A stretch of DNA of 64,000 nucleotides from Bacteroidales bacterium (GTDB taxonomy: Bacteria; Bacteroidota; Bacteroidia; Bacteroidales; Prolixibacteraceae): positions 1 to 64,000 of the forward strand of contig JAAYDJ010000013.1 in assembly GCA_012729335.1 (NCBI GenBank). Direction: 5' to 3'. A program made the position numbers and the translations under genes. Positions within the stretch are counted from its first letter, which is position 1. Each line of letters begins with the position of its first letter. The notes under the pieces were generated by a model. The model did no database searches. It worked only from the letters and a program-made list of their open reading frames with translations, and was not told the origin of the DNA. Shown here piece by piece: positions 16,970-25,955 of the stretch.

Positions 16970-17937
16970 CCTTTTCCGGAACCGGGGGTGGAAAGGATCT
17001 CCCCGGCAGAGGTGCGTACCTTTCTCACCCGGTAGGGGGTTTTCTTTTGAGATTCGTAGTATGTCCGCATCTGCATTTCGGCCACAATCCCAATGGTGAT
17101 GAACTGAATCCCCGCAATGAGCAGGAGAATTCCCAGCAGCAGGAGAGGTTTGCCCCAGATGTCATGGCCCATGATCTTCAGTGTCAGCATGTATAAATTG
17201 ATCAGTGCACCGGCGGCCAGGGTAATAAAACCAATCTGTCCGAAGAGATGCATGGGCCTCTGCAGGTACTTTTTGAAGAACCACATCAGCAGCAGGTCAC
17301 TCATGACGCGACTGGTTCGGGAGAGGTTGTATTTTGACCGGCCAAATTGTCTGGGCCGGTGATGGACCCCGGTTTGGGTAAAGCGAGTCGCACCCTCGAG
17401 GGCTGCCAGCACCGGAATGAAACGGTGGAGTTCCCCGTAAATATGAAAGCTGGTGATGATGTTGCGGGGAAAGATTTTCAGGGTACATCCCAGGTCCTGC
17501 ATGCGGGTACCCGTCAGTCGCCTGATCATATAGTTGGCCAGTTGAGAGGGGATCCTGCGCCATAATCCGTCCTTCCGGTGGGTCCTGACCCCGGCCACCA
17601 TATCCCATTCCCCGCTTTGGGCCATATCCAGCATCCGCGGAATGTCGGCGGGGTCATTCTGGAGGTCCCCGTCAATCAGGCAGATAAACTCACCCGAGGC
17701 CGCATCAATGCCAGCCTGTAAAGCGCTGCTCTGCCCGTAATGGCGCATGAGTTCCACCAGAAGGAAGCGGTCATCACCAATGGCCATCACCTCCCCGCGG
17801 GTTCCATCGACAGAGCCGTCATCGACAAAAATAGCCTCGAAATCGGTCCCTGCCATCGCTTCCGCAATTTGCCGGCTCAGAGGGGCTATGTTGGGTTCCT
17901 CGTTGTAGACACATATCACGATGGAGAGCTTTTTCAT
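16966..17937 (-). CDS. Family 2 glycosyltransferase, dolichol-phosphate-mannose-synthase-like, membrane-anchored
   Basis: The start at 17937 gives 323 residues beginning MKKLSIVICVYNEE, the typical GT2 opening; an in-frame ATG 30 bases upstream adds only unconserved residues. GT-A features are present: VDDGSVDGT in the first 60 residues and the metal-binding DGDLQNDP near residue 90. Two hydrophobic helices (FGQIGFITLAAGALINLYML and LLLLGILLLIAGIQFI) lie near the C-terminus. This is the layout of polyprenyl-phosphate sugar transferases (ArnC, GtrB and relatives), which load a sugar onto undecaprenyl phosphate at the cytoplasmic membrane for envelope polysaccharide or lipid A modification. The sugar is not predictable. 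Two overlapping -7-like elements lie just upstream. Confidence 0.87.
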   Translation of the reverse strand: MKKLSIVICVYNEEPNIAPLSRQIAEAMAGTDFEAIFVDDGSVDGTRGEVMAIGDDRFLLVELMRHYGQSSALQAGIDAASGEFICLIDGDLQNDPADIPRMLDMAQSGEWDMVAGVRTHRKDGLWRRIPSQLANYMIRRLTGTRMQDLGCTLKIFPRNIITSFHIYGELHRFIPVLAALEGATRFTQTGVHHRPRQFGRSKYNLSRTSRVMSDLLLMWFFKKYLQRPMHLFGQIGFITLAAGALINLYMLTLKIMGHDIWGKPLLLLGILLLIAGIQFITIGIVAEMQMRTYYESQKKTPYRVRKVRTSAGEILSTPGSGKG

Positions 17938-17969
17938 GGCAGCGATATTTCCGAGGTTGGCAGTCATTC

Positions 17970-17994
17970 CAAATATAGGCTAATTCCAAATGTA
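17970..17994 (-). promoter_or_regulatory. Two tandem -7 elements ahead of the glycosyltransferase
   Basis: Minus-strand TATATTTG (17970-17977) and TACATTTG (17987-17994) both match TAnnTTTG. Which one is used cannot be told. Confidence 0.45.
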
Positions 17995-18024
17995 GGAAAA
18001 TTTCCCGGGCAAGGCCATGGGAGG

Positions 18025-18918
18025 TCAGTGTATTCCGGGGAATTTCCAGATAAAAGAGAACCTGAAGGTCTGGTAATCCCAATGGCGCAATCCATAGAGG
18101 AGGGCTACTTTGGCGGCAGTGAAATGCCAGTCGTAGCGGGTTTCGAGGGTAGCCACCACGGGTTTATCGTGGATTTTAAGGTATCCCGAATATCCTGAAA
18201 GGTTTCCGGAAAATAGCCAGTGGTCGTTTTTGAAGTCGATGCCGGCCCCATAGAGCAGGGCGTCGTTCTGGGGTGTGGCCTCGTTGTAGGTCTGCCAGCT
18301 GTAAAAACCCAGCATAGCAAACGGGCGCATGGTCATGCGGCGGCCAAGCTGATGGCTGCGTGAGAAACTGAGATCAAGGAAATAGCCGGGGGTATCGGTA
18401 TAGCGGGCCGCCCAGGCATGCCCCGAGGCCGTCTTGCAGGCCATGCGGAGCATTGTGTCGGGGAAGCGCCGGTCACGCGCCAGCTGGACCAGGGCCGCAA
18501 AGTAAAAATCCCCATGGGCTATCCCCTTGCCGTTCTGATCACGTGAAAACCGTAAATCCCTGATGTCGGAGGTGTAATTGTAATTCTCCAGCAGAACCCC
18601 CCAGGCCTCTATGGCCACCTTTCCCTCATGAAACGGAACCCTCAGCTGAAAGGAGAGATCCTGGGTTGGATCCCCGGGCTGGTAGTGCCGTGTCAGGGAA
18701 GCGATAAACTCACCTTCGCCGGGGACCACCCCCTTCCCTGGTTCCGGAACCGGCAAAGCATTGGGCCCCAGATAACCTGGCGACAGGATCATCCAGTTAC
18801 GCCACCCCGGATCCCCGGGCTTCCAGCCATGGGCCTCGTTCCACCAATCCCATTTGTTGTCCTGTGCAGTCAGCACCTGCGACAACAGCAGCAACAAAAC
18901 AGTCAGGAATCTCGCCAT
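18025..18918 (-). CDS. Predicted outer-membrane beta-barrel protein, unknown function
   Basis: A 297-residue protein with a signal peptide (MARFLTVLLLLLSQVLTAQ) followed by alternating hydrophobic/polar strands rich in Trp, Tyr and Phe, typical of a small outer-membrane barrel; the last strand FRFSFIWKFPGIH is near-canonical for barrel insertion. It begins with a Trp-rich segment (WDWWNEAHGW). I do not recognise a specific family. It lies 18 bases after the C1 peptidase gene on the same strand, so the two are probably one transcript. It could be a porin-like channel or a palmitoyl/deacylase-type barrel, but catalytic residues are not evident. Confidence 0.65.
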   Translation of the reverse strand: MARFLTVLLLLLSQVLTAQDNKWDWWNEAHGWKPGDPGWRNWMILSPGYLGPNALPVPEPGKGVVPGEGEFIASLTRHYQPGDPTQDLSFQLRVPFHEGKVAIEAWGVLLENYNYTSDIRDLRFSRDQNGKGIAHGDFYFAALVQLARDRRFPDTMLRMACKTASGHAWAARYTDTPGYFLDLSFSRSHQLGRRMTMRPFAMLGFYSWQTYNEATPQNDALLYGAGIDFKNDHWLFSGNLSGYSGYLKIHDKPVVATLETRYDWHFTAAKVALLYGLRHWDYQTFRFSFIWKFPGIH

Positions 18919-18936
18919 GCAACAGGATGAAAATCG

Positions 18937-20142
18937 TCAGAGATCCAGCTTCCTGCGGATTTGCTGCGGGATGCCGTCGCGGTGTACCATGATGCTCATG
19001 GTCTTGTACCGCACATATGGTTTGGAGGCGTAGAAAAACCCGCCATAGAGATTATAGGGTCCCCAGGAGTTTTTTACCTTGTACCAAAGCCGGCCCTCCT
19101 GGTCACGGGCCATGCCTATGATATGCATGCCATGGTCATCGGTCGTCTGGTAATTGTCAAAGTCCACCTGCCTGATCTCCTGGGTGATTTCCAGCTCATG
19201 CACCGGCCCGGCAATGTTGAAGAGCTCGTCTTCCTTCTCCCGGTCTGAAAGCTTTTCCCACCTGAGAATCTCAGCATTGCTCATCTCTTCGGTTTTCTTT
19301 ACCGGGATCAGGGCAATGCCCTTATTGCTGGTCTGAAATCCCTTTTCACTCACGTCGGCGGCCCAGGCCACCGAAAAGCCCCTGCGGAGTGAAAAGTCGA
19401 TGATCTCTTCCAGATCTTCCAGAGGCACATTGTACACTTCGTCCCACGACCAGTTATCAGGAACTTCCAGAATAAAAGGGGCATAAAACGGATGATGGGT
19501 GTAAGAAGTGATCTCCACATAATCATCCATGTCGAGGCCGGTCACCTCACGGGCAAAACTCTGGGGAGTATAGCTTTTACCCTGATAATCGAACTTCTCA
19601 GGCACCTTCCCCAGGTAGGCATCCAGAATACCGGTCATTCCCTCCTGCCAGGCCGGCGACAGCTTACGGTTGGGATTCTTCACAATGGCTTCCATATAAT
19701 CCCGCAGGGAGTGGTCCAGCTCCCCATGCACATGTTTTTCCTCGCCGTAATTCAGTCCCGTGTAGACCTCTTCGGGGACGATACCCAGGGTGCGGATGAC
19801 ATTCGAAGCATCATGGAACGCCCCCCCCTCTGAAAAACCGGTATTCCCCTGCATCCTGACAAACTTTTGGGCCTTTTGGAGATAGGTATGGTAGACAATA
19901 TACATCTCCGAGAGATCGGTCTCCGGCTTTTTCAGGCGTAGCATCTCCGACTCAAAAAAGGAGAGCGCACTGAAGGACCAGCAGGTACCCGTACGGTGCT
20001 GATTCTTAACCGGTGTGTGCTGAAGGACGAACTCATCTGTAAAGCGCAGACCTTCAGGATCTTCCGCAATCGGCCCGGCCCATATGCCAGAGGGAAAGAG
20101 CCCAGCGGCCAGGGTGAGGAAAAGAAAAAATCGTTTAATCAT
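18937..20142 (-). CDS. Exported C1-family (bleomycin-hydrolase-like) cysteine peptidase
   Basis: From the start at 20142 the protein has 401 residues and opens with a signal peptide (MIKRFFLFLTLAAGLFPSGIWA); the upstream in-frame ATG at 20214 would bury it. The papain-fold catalytic set is complete: Gln48 and Cys54 in KNQHRTGTCWSFSA, a His in DDHGMHIIGM and an Asn in VKNSWG near the C-terminus. The spacing and the ESEMLRLKKPE segment match PepC/bleomycin hydrolase-type aminopeptidases, which are normally cytoplasmic; many Bacteroidota carry exported versions. It would act in the periplasm or at the cell surface. It shares a transcript with the beta-barrel gene downstream. Confidence 0.87.
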   Translation of the reverse strand: MIKRFFLFLTLAAGLFPSGIWAGPIAEDPEGLRFTDEFVLQHTPVKNQHRTGTCWSFSALSFFESEMLRLKKPETDLSEMYIVYHTYLQKAQKFVRMQGNTGFSEGGAFHDASNVIRTLGIVPEEVYTGLNYGEEKHVHGELDHSLRDYMEAIVKNPNRKLSPAWQEGMTGILDAYLGKVPEKFDYQGKSYTPQSFAREVTGLDMDDYVEITSYTHHPFYAPFILEVPDNWSWDEVYNVPLEDLEEIIDFSLRRGFSVAWAADVSEKGFQTSNKGIALIPVKKTEEMSNAEILRWEKLSDREKEDELFNIAGPVHELEITQEIRQVDFDNYQTTDDHGMHIIGMARDQEGRLWYKVKNSWGPYNLYGGFFYASKPYVRYKTMSIMVHRDGIPQQIRRKLDL

Positions 20143-20165
20143 GGTGACGGTTTCATAACACTCCT

Positions 20166-20173
20166 CAAAAATA
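20166..20173 (-). promoter_or_regulatory. -7 element of the C1 peptidase gene
   Basis: Minus-strand TATTTTTG, an exact match to TAnnTTTG, 24 bases before the ATG at 20142. The position supports the shorter start. Confidence 0.5.
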
Positions 20174-20289
20174 GGAATTTTAACACACGATAAAAATGAA
20201 TATTTTCCCTGCATGGAAGGAGAGGTTTTCCAGTCCGGATGTTTCGTTAAATTAAGTGAAGGGCCTCCCTACCCAATGACTCAAAATGC

Positions 20290-20297
20290 TATTTTTG
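20290..20297 (+). promoter_or_regulatory. -7 element of the large TPR gene
   Basis: TATTTTTG, an exact match, only 4 bases before the first ATG at 20302. It implies a leaderless message or initiation at the second ATG (20326). Confidence 0.5.
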
Positions 20298-20301
20298 TGC
20301 A

Positions 20302-22227
20302 ATGCAAAATCGTCTTCCGATAAAAATGATCCTGGTGTCGCTCCTGATGTGGTTGTCCACGGGAGTTTCCGGTCAGCTCAACATCAACCATTACATGCGG
20401 GTGGGTCAAACCAGGATATCGATCGGCAATTATGTCGGGGCGATTGAATATTTCAACATTGTGATCAAGTTCAAGCCGCACATGCCGGAGCCCTTTTTCT
20501 TCAGGGGGGTAGCCAAGCAGAAGCTGGAGGATTTTCAGGGGGCCATCGGTGATTTCGACCAAGCCATTGAAATCAAGCCCTTTTTCCCCGATGCGTATGC
20601 CTACCGCGGACTGGCCTGGCACGAACTGAAGGAATATGACAAGGCCATAGCCGATTACAACAAGGCCCTGGAGCTTGATCCGCGGAATGAAGGGATATAC
20701 ATCAACAGGGGGATCGCCAGGCTCTCGGGGAAAGATGTCGAGGGAGCGCTGGCCGATTACGGCAAGGCCCTCGAAATCAATCCTGCATCGACCCTGGCCC
20801 TGATGAACCGGAGCAACGCCAGGATCATCGCCGGCGACACCCGCGGGGCCATCCAGGATCTCAACCAGGTGATCCTCATCAGGCCTCATTTTGCCGGGGC
20901 ATACCTTAACCGTGGGCTGGCCCGTTTCGAACTGAACGATTACGCTTCGGCGCTGCGTGATTTCGACCAGTGCATCAGACTCGAACCCGACAATGCCCTG
21001 GCCTTCAACAACCGGGGGATCATCAAGCACAAACTGGAAGATTACAACGGGGCGATCATGGATTACGACATGGCCATCAAACTGGATCCCGGAATGGCCA
21101 ACGCCTACTTCAACAGGGCCATGGCCCGTGAGATCCTTCGCCGCCCCGGGTTCGAAGACGACTACCAGATTGCGGCAGACCTCAACCCCCGTTATGACCT
21201 CTCGCGGTTTACCCTCGCCGCCGAACAGGGCAACCGCCCCCCTTCCGGACAGAGCGCCAGCACCGCGGCAAACACCAACCCACCGGCCAACAACAGCGGA
21301 AACAACCAGCCCCCGGGAAAAGACAACCTCCGGGACCAGGAAAAAAACCGGGAGGAAGAGATCCGCCGGCGCAGAAGACTTAACCTCATCGTCTCCGATA
21401 CCCGCAACCTCCCCCGCGACAATAACGAAGACCCCGGGGACCCTTATGTGCAAAACCGCCAGATCGAGATCGACCTGCAGCCCCTATTTTTCATCTCCGC
21501 CATTGAAAAAAACTCGGGGAACTATGAAAGACTCCAGTATTACAACCCCGATATTGAACAAATCAACCGGGAGAACAACTACAATCCCCTGCTCTCCTTT
21601 ACCAACAAGCACAGCGAAGGAACCTCCTTCCAGAATTACATCCTGTTTTTCAATGAAAAGATCGGGGTAGCGGAAAACAGCCACAACTTTCTCAACAGGG
21701 GCATTTTTCACTGTCTTACAGGGAATTACAACCAATCCATTGCCGACCTTAACAAGGCGGCCGGACTGGATTCCACCAATCCGCTGATATATATCACCAG
21801 GGGTACCTGCCGTTTCAGGATGACCGAGCATATCGAGATGTTGCCCGAGTTTCCGGGAAGTGTGCCGGTTTTGTCGGGCAGGGAGAACCGCCCGGGAAGC
21901 GCCGGTCCGTCCGGAGTCAGAACCATTACCGATTATGATCTGGTCCTGGAGGATTACAACAAAGCCCTGGAACTGCGCCCCGGCCTCTTCTTCGGCTATT
22001 TCAACAGGGCCTTCATCCACCTGCGGCAGAAGAATTACGACCTGGCCCTGCAGGACCTCGACAAGGCCATCGCCACTGAACCCGAATTTGCCGAAGCCTA
22101 TTACAACCGGGGACTGACAAAAATCTTCCTTGACGACCCCCGGGGAGGAGCCGTCGATCTTTCCAAGGCGGGTGAACTCGGCCTGGTGGAAGCTTACAGT
22201 GTGATCAAACGATACTGCAATGAATAA
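20302..22227 (+). CDS. Exported protein with two blocks of tetratricopeptide repeats
   Basis: A 641-residue protein with a signal peptide (MILVSLLMWLSTGVSG from Met9). About eight TPR units fill residues 25-305 with strongly regular 34-residue spacing (YVGAIEYFNIVIKFKPHMPE, FQGAIGDFDQAIEIKPFFPD, YDKAIADYNKALELDPRNEG and so on). A Pro/Asn/Gln-rich then Arg/Glu-rich linker spans about 305-380. A second TPR block follows at about 450-641. It is probably a periplasmic or surface scaffold. The first or second ATG may be the real start because the promoter lies immediately upstream. Its last 8 bases overlap the start of the ChaN-like gene, so the two are translationally coupled. Molecular partners are not known. 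Confidence 0.82.
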   Translation: MQNRLPIKMILVSLLMWLSTGVSGQLNINHYMRVGQTRISIGNYVGAIEYFNIVIKFKPHMPEPFFFRGVAKQKLEDFQGAIGDFDQAIEIKPFFPDAYAYRGLAWHELKEYDKAIADYNKALELDPRNEGIYINRGIARLSGKDVEGALADYGKALEINPASTLALMNRSNARIIAGDTRGAIQDLNQVILIRPHFAGAYLNRGLARFELNDYASALRDFDQCIRLEPDNALAFNNRGIIKHKLEDYNGAIMDYDMAIKLDPGMANAYFNRAMAREILRRPGFEDDYQIAADLNPRYDLSRFTLAAEQGNRPPSGQSASTAANTNPPANNSGNNQPPGKDNLRDQEKNREEEIRRRRRLNLIVSDTRNLPRDNNEDPGDPYVQNRQIEIDLQPLFFISAIEKNSGNYERLQYYNPDIEQINRENNYNPLLSFTNKHSEGTSFQNYILFFNEKIGVAENSHNFLNRGIFHCLTGNYNQSIADLNKAAGLDSTNPLIYITRGTCRFRMTEHIEMLPEFPGSVPVLSGRENRPGSAGPSGVRTITDYDLVLEDYNKALELRPGLFFGYFNRAFIHLRQKNYDLALQDLDKAIATEPEFAEAYYNRGLTKIFLDDPRGGAVDLSKAGELGLVEAYSVIKRYCNE

Positions 22228-23137
22228 CCGCAAGAAATACCTGTTTTTTCAAGGATCACCAGACAGTACGGGCAGTTTACGGGCCGCCTGGCTGATCTTG
22301 CTGACCTTGCTGCTGCCTGCCGCCCCTTCTTTTGCCACGGGGAACAAAACCGCCTATACCCTCTTCACCGGCAAAGGGGAGAAAATCACATACGCCAGGA
22401 TGATGAGGGACCTGGCCCGATGCGATATCCTCCTATTCGGAGAACTGCATAACAATCCCATTGCCCACTGGCTTCAGTATGAAGTGACCGAATCGCTGCA
22501 CGGGAAAAGGGATCTGGTACTGGGCGCCGAGATGTTCGAAGCTGACAACCAGCAACCCCTCGACGATTACCTGTCGGGAAAGATAGACCGCAAGGGGCTC
22601 GACACCCTGGCCCGCCTGTGGCCCAACTTTAAGACCGACTATGCCCCGTTGGTGGATTATGCCAAGACCCACGGATTGCGGTTCATTGCCACCAACATTC
22701 CGCGGCGGTATGCCAACCTGGTCTTCAAAAAGGATTTCGGGGCTCTCGACTCCCTGTCGGAGCTGGAAAAAAGCTGGATGGCCCCCCTGCCCATCGACTA
22801 CGACCCCTCCCTTCCGGGCTATGCCGGCATGAAAAACATGATGGGAGGGCACTCCTCAGAGACCCTGCCCAAGGCCCAGGCCATCAAGGATGCCACCATG
22901 GCACACTTCATCGCCACCCATTACCTTCCCGGATCGCTTTTCATCCATTTCCACGGCACCTACCATACTGACCATTACGAAGGCATCCTCTGGTATCTCA
23001 AACGTCAGCTCCCCGGGCTCCGTTATGTCACCATCGCCACAGTTTCCCAGGCCGATCCCCGGAAGCTGGATAGAGAGAACCACCACAAGGCCGACTATAT
23101 TCTGTGCGTGGATGAAAACATGACCACCACCTATTGA
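22220..23137 (+). CDS. ChaN-like (DUF399) haem-binding/Tiki-superfamily protein
   Basis: A 305-residue exported protein (hydrophobic segment AWLILLTLLLPAAPSFA, about residues 24-40). The conserved ChaN/DUF399 segments are present: DILLFGELHNNPIAHWLQ, VLGAEMFEADNQQPLDDYL, and IHFHGTYHTDHYEGI near the C-terminus with multiple His. The family includes the iron-regulated lipoprotein ChaN, which binds haem, and is related to Tiki/TraB-type metalloproteases. No lipobox is seen here, so it is probably soluble in the periplasm. It overlaps the preceding TPR gene by 8 bases. A haem-binding or hydrolytic role remains open. Confidence 0.78.
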   Translation: MNNRKKYLFFQGSPDSTGSLRAAWLILLTLLLPAAPSFATGNKTAYTLFTGKGEKITYARMMRDLARCDILLFGELHNNPIAHWLQYEVTESLHGKRDLVLGAEMFEADNQQPLDDYLSGKIDRKGLDTLARLWPNFKTDYAPLVDYAKTHGLRFIATNIPRRYANLVFKKDFGALDSLSELEKSWMAPLPIDYDPSLPGYAGMKNMMGGHSSETLPKAQAIKDATMAHFIATHYLPGSLFIHFHGTYHTDHYEGILWYLKRQLPGLRYVTIATVSQADPRKLDRENHHKADYILCVDENMTTTY

Positions 23138-23200
23138 TGACCCGGGGAGAACGTACCCCCGGGGAGCACCGCAACTCTTCACCATGCAGATTTCAGACCC

Positions 23201-24508
23201 ATGAACAGTCCCATACCCCTGGCCGAGCGGATGCGCCCCCGGACCCTGGATGAGTTTCTGGGGCAGGAGCATCTGGTGGGGCCTGAGGCGGTCCTGCGGA
23301 AAATGGTCACCTCAGGCAACCTGGCTTCCATTATTCTGTGGGGGCCTCCCGGGGTCGGAAAAACCACCCTGGCCCGCATCATCGCCACCACCCTTGACCG
23401 CCCTTTTCACACCCTGAGCGCCATCAACTCAGGGGTGAAGGATATCAGAGAGGTGATCGACAAAGCGCGCAGCCAGCAGTTTTTCAACCGCCCCAACCCC
23501 ATCCTGTTCATCGACGAAATTCACCGGTTCAGCAAATCGCAGCAGGACTCCCTGCTGGGGGCCGTGGAGGCAGGGACCATCACCCTCATCGGGGCCACCA
23601 CCGAAAATCCCTCCTTCGAGGTGATCTCCCCGCTTCTGTCGCGTTGCCAGGTCTATACCCTGAACCCCCTGGGCCGGGAAGACCTCCTGAAGCTGGTCGA
23701 TAAAGCCCTCACCAGGGATCCCGACCTGAAATCGCGGCAGATTATCCTGGAAGAGGAGGGAGCGCTGCTCCGTTTCTCAGGCGGGGATGCCCGCAAGCTC
23801 CTCAATGTCCTGGAACTGGTGGTCACCGCTGAAGATACTGATCCCGTGGTGATCACCAACGACAAGGTGCTGCACCTGCTGCAGAAAAACCTGGCCATGT
23901 ACGATAAGCAGGGGGAACTTCATTACGACATCATTTCGGCCTTCATAAAAAGCCTCAGGGGGAGTGATCCCGATGCGGCCGTATACTGGCTGGCCAGGAT
24001 GATCCAGGGGGGAGAGGATGTCAAGTTCATCGCCCGCAGGATGGTGATACTGGCCGCCGAAGATGTGGGACTGGCCAATCCCAACGCCCTGCTGCTCGCC
24101 CAAAGTACCTTCCAGGCCGTCCACACCATCGGCCACCCCGAAGCCCGGATCATCCTCTCAGAATGCGCCATTTACCTGGCCACCTCCCCAAAATCCAACT
24201 CTGCCTACCTGGCCATCGACAAAGCCCTGGAAACCGTCGGCAGGAGCGGTGACCTGCCCGTACCCCTCCATCTGCGCAACGCCCCTACCCGCCTTATGAA
24301 AGAACTGGGATATGGCGACCACTATAAATATGCCCACGATTATGAGGGAAATTTTGCCGTACAGGAGTTCCTCCCCGCAACCATCAGGGACCTCCGCTTC
24401 TATCATCCCCAAAAGAATCCCGCGGAGGCTAAAATCCTGGAAAGGCTGGCCCATTGGTGGGGAAAACGGTTCGGCACACCCGACGCGGGCTCTTCCCGGC
24501 AGGAATAA
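23201..24508 (+). CDS. rarA: Replication-associated recombination protein RarA (MgsA)
   Basis: A 435-residue AAA+ ATPase of the clamp-loader class with Walker A GPPGVGKT at 48-55, Walker B FIDEIHRF at 103-110, sensor 1 GATTENPS and the C-terminal MgsA/tetramerisation region ([32 protein letters not shown]). RarA acts at stalled replication forks in the cytoplasm with RecA and SSB. Length and all motifs are normal. It follows the ChaN-like gene after 63 bases and precedes an esterase gene after 54 bases on the same strand; functional linkage to either is not apparent. Confidence 0.95.
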   Translation: MNSPIPLAERMRPRTLDEFLGQEHLVGPEAVLRKMVTSGNLASIILWGPPGVGKTTLARIIATTLDRPFHTLSAINSGVKDIREVIDKARSQQFFNRPNPILFIDEIHRFSKSQQDSLLGAVEAGTITLIGATTENPSFEVISPLLSRCQVYTLNPLGREDLLKLVDKALTRDPDLKSRQIILEEEGALLRFSGGDARKLLNVLELVVTAEDTDPVVITNDKVLHLLQKNLAMYDKQGELHYDIISAFIKSLRGSDPDAAVYWLARMIQGGEDVKFIARRMVILAAEDVGLANPNALLLAQSTFQAVHTIGHPEARIILSECAIYLATSPKSNSAYLAIDKALETVGRSGDLPVPLHLRNAPTRLMKELGYGDHYKYAHDYEGNFAVQEFLPATIRDLRFYHPQKNPAEAKILERLAHWWGKRFGTPDAGSSRQE

Positions 24509-24562
24509 CCCGGGGAGGAATTCCCTTCACTGAACATTAACCGGTAACCATAATAATTCAAC

Positions 24563-25837
24563 ATGCTTAGATTGCTGACCTGGCTGTTGCTGTTACTGCT
24601 GCTTACGCCTGCCGTGAGCGGCCAGCCGGACGCCAACTACGACGAAAACCGCGTTCCCGCCTATACGCTGCCCGATCCGTTGATGTTTCCCGGGGGCAGG
24701 CGTGTGAAAACTGCCAAAACGTGGGAAAGAAAGCGGAGGGCGCAGATCCTTGGACTCTTTGAAGATCAGGTATACGGGAAGATCCCCCCCGGGGTGAAGA
24801 TCACCGGCCTCAGGGTGAGGGAGGAGAGCGAAATCACTCCCTTTTCCAACGGACGGCGCCGGCAACTGGAACTGCTACTGGCAAGGGACGGCAGGGAACT
24901 GGCCCTTCAGGTGCTCCTCTATCTGCCCAAAGGGGTGGAAAAAGCCCCTCTGTTCCTGGGGCTCAATTTTTACGGCAACCATACGGTGACCACCGATCCG
25001 GCGGTATTCATCAGTACCTCCTGGAGCCGGAACGACCCCTCGATCGGAATCGTCAACCATCAGCTGACGGAGCAGAGCCGGGGTGCAGAAAGCGAACGGT
25101 GGCCGGTGCAGATGATCCTGGATGCAGGGTTTGGAGTGGCCACCCTTTTCTACGGGGATGTGGATCCCGACCGGGATGATTTCGGTGACGGGGTGCACCC
25201 CTTTGCTTACCGGGAGGGGCAGGTGCAACCCGGTCCCGGAGAGTGGGGATCGCTCGCAGCCTGGGCCTGGGGGCTCATCCAGGTGATGGACTGCCTGGAG
25301 AAGGAACCCGGCGTGGATGGCTCCAGGGTGATCCTCACCGGCCACTCCCGGCTGGGGAAGGCCGCCCTGTGGGCCGGAGCCCTCGACCAGCGCTTCGCGG
25401 CCGTCATTTCCAACAATTCGGGATGCGGGGGGGCCGCCCTCTTTCGCCGCCAATTCGGTGAAACGGCCGAAAGGATCAACGACGCCTTCCCCCACTGGTT
25501 CTGCAACAACTTTAAAGCTTACAACAACCGTGAGGAAACCCTTCCTGTCGACCAGCATCAGCTTCTGGCCCTGATCGCCCCGAGGCCTCTTTACGTGGCC
25601 AGTGCCCTGGAAGACCAGTGGGCCGACCCCCATGGCGAATACCTCGCGACATGGCACGCTGCCCCGGTCTATGCCCTCTACGGACAGGCCGGCCTCCCCT
25701 CCCCTGCCATGCCCCCACCCGGAGAACCCCTCATGCCGGTCACCGGATACCATATCCGCAAAGGCCCTCATGACATCACACCCTGGGACTGGCAACAGTT
25801 CATCCGCTTTGCTACCCGGCACCTCCCACCCCGCTGA
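24563..25837 (+). CDS. Exported CE15-like glucuronoyl esterase
   Basis: A 424-residue protein with a signal peptide (MLRLLTWLLLLLLLTPAVSG). The nucleophile motif GHSRLGK (Ser262) is the signature of bacterial carbohydrate esterase family 15, and the downstream ALEDQWADP (acid) and GPHDITPWDW (His) segments fit its triad. CE15 enzymes cut ester bonds between glucuronic acid side chains of xylan and lignin or related uronate esters. Bacterial members are often outer-membrane or periplasmic. It lies next to rhamnulokinase (119 bases), which hints at use of plant or algal polysaccharide, though no SusCD pair or glycoside hydrolase is in the window. Family assignment is good; natural substrate is unknown. 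Confidence 0.82.
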   Translation: MLRLLTWLLLLLLLTPAVSGQPDANYDENRVPAYTLPDPLMFPGGRRVKTAKTWERKRRAQILGLFEDQVYGKIPPGVKITGLRVREESEITPFSNGRRRQLELLLARDGRELALQVLLYLPKGVEKAPLFLGLNFYGNHTVTTDPAVFISTSWSRNDPSIGIVNHQLTEQSRGAESERWPVQMILDAGFGVATLFYGDVDPDRDDFGDGVHPFAYREGQVQPGPGEWGSLAAWAWGLIQVMDCLEKEPGVDGSRVILTGHSRLGKAALWAGALDQRFAAVISNNSGCGGAALFRRQFGETAERINDAFPHWFCNNFKAYNNREETLPVDQHQLLALIAPRPLYVASALEDQWADPHGEYLATWHAAPVYALYGQAGLPSPAMPPPGEPLMPVTGYHIRKGPHDITPWDWQQFIRFATRHLPPR

Positions 25838-25955
25838 GGAATCCACACCCACTGCTCCCGAATGCAGCCCTTTTTCCGTATCTTTATGCCCTGAAACGGG
25901 CCTCACCTCAGTTTCACGTCATTTACCTTGACCACCACCATTAACCACATGAACG

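Noticed and set aside
20281-21453. A 390-codon minus-strand ORF opposite the large TPR gene
   Set aside because: Its repetitiveness is the mirror of the TPR repeats on the other strand.
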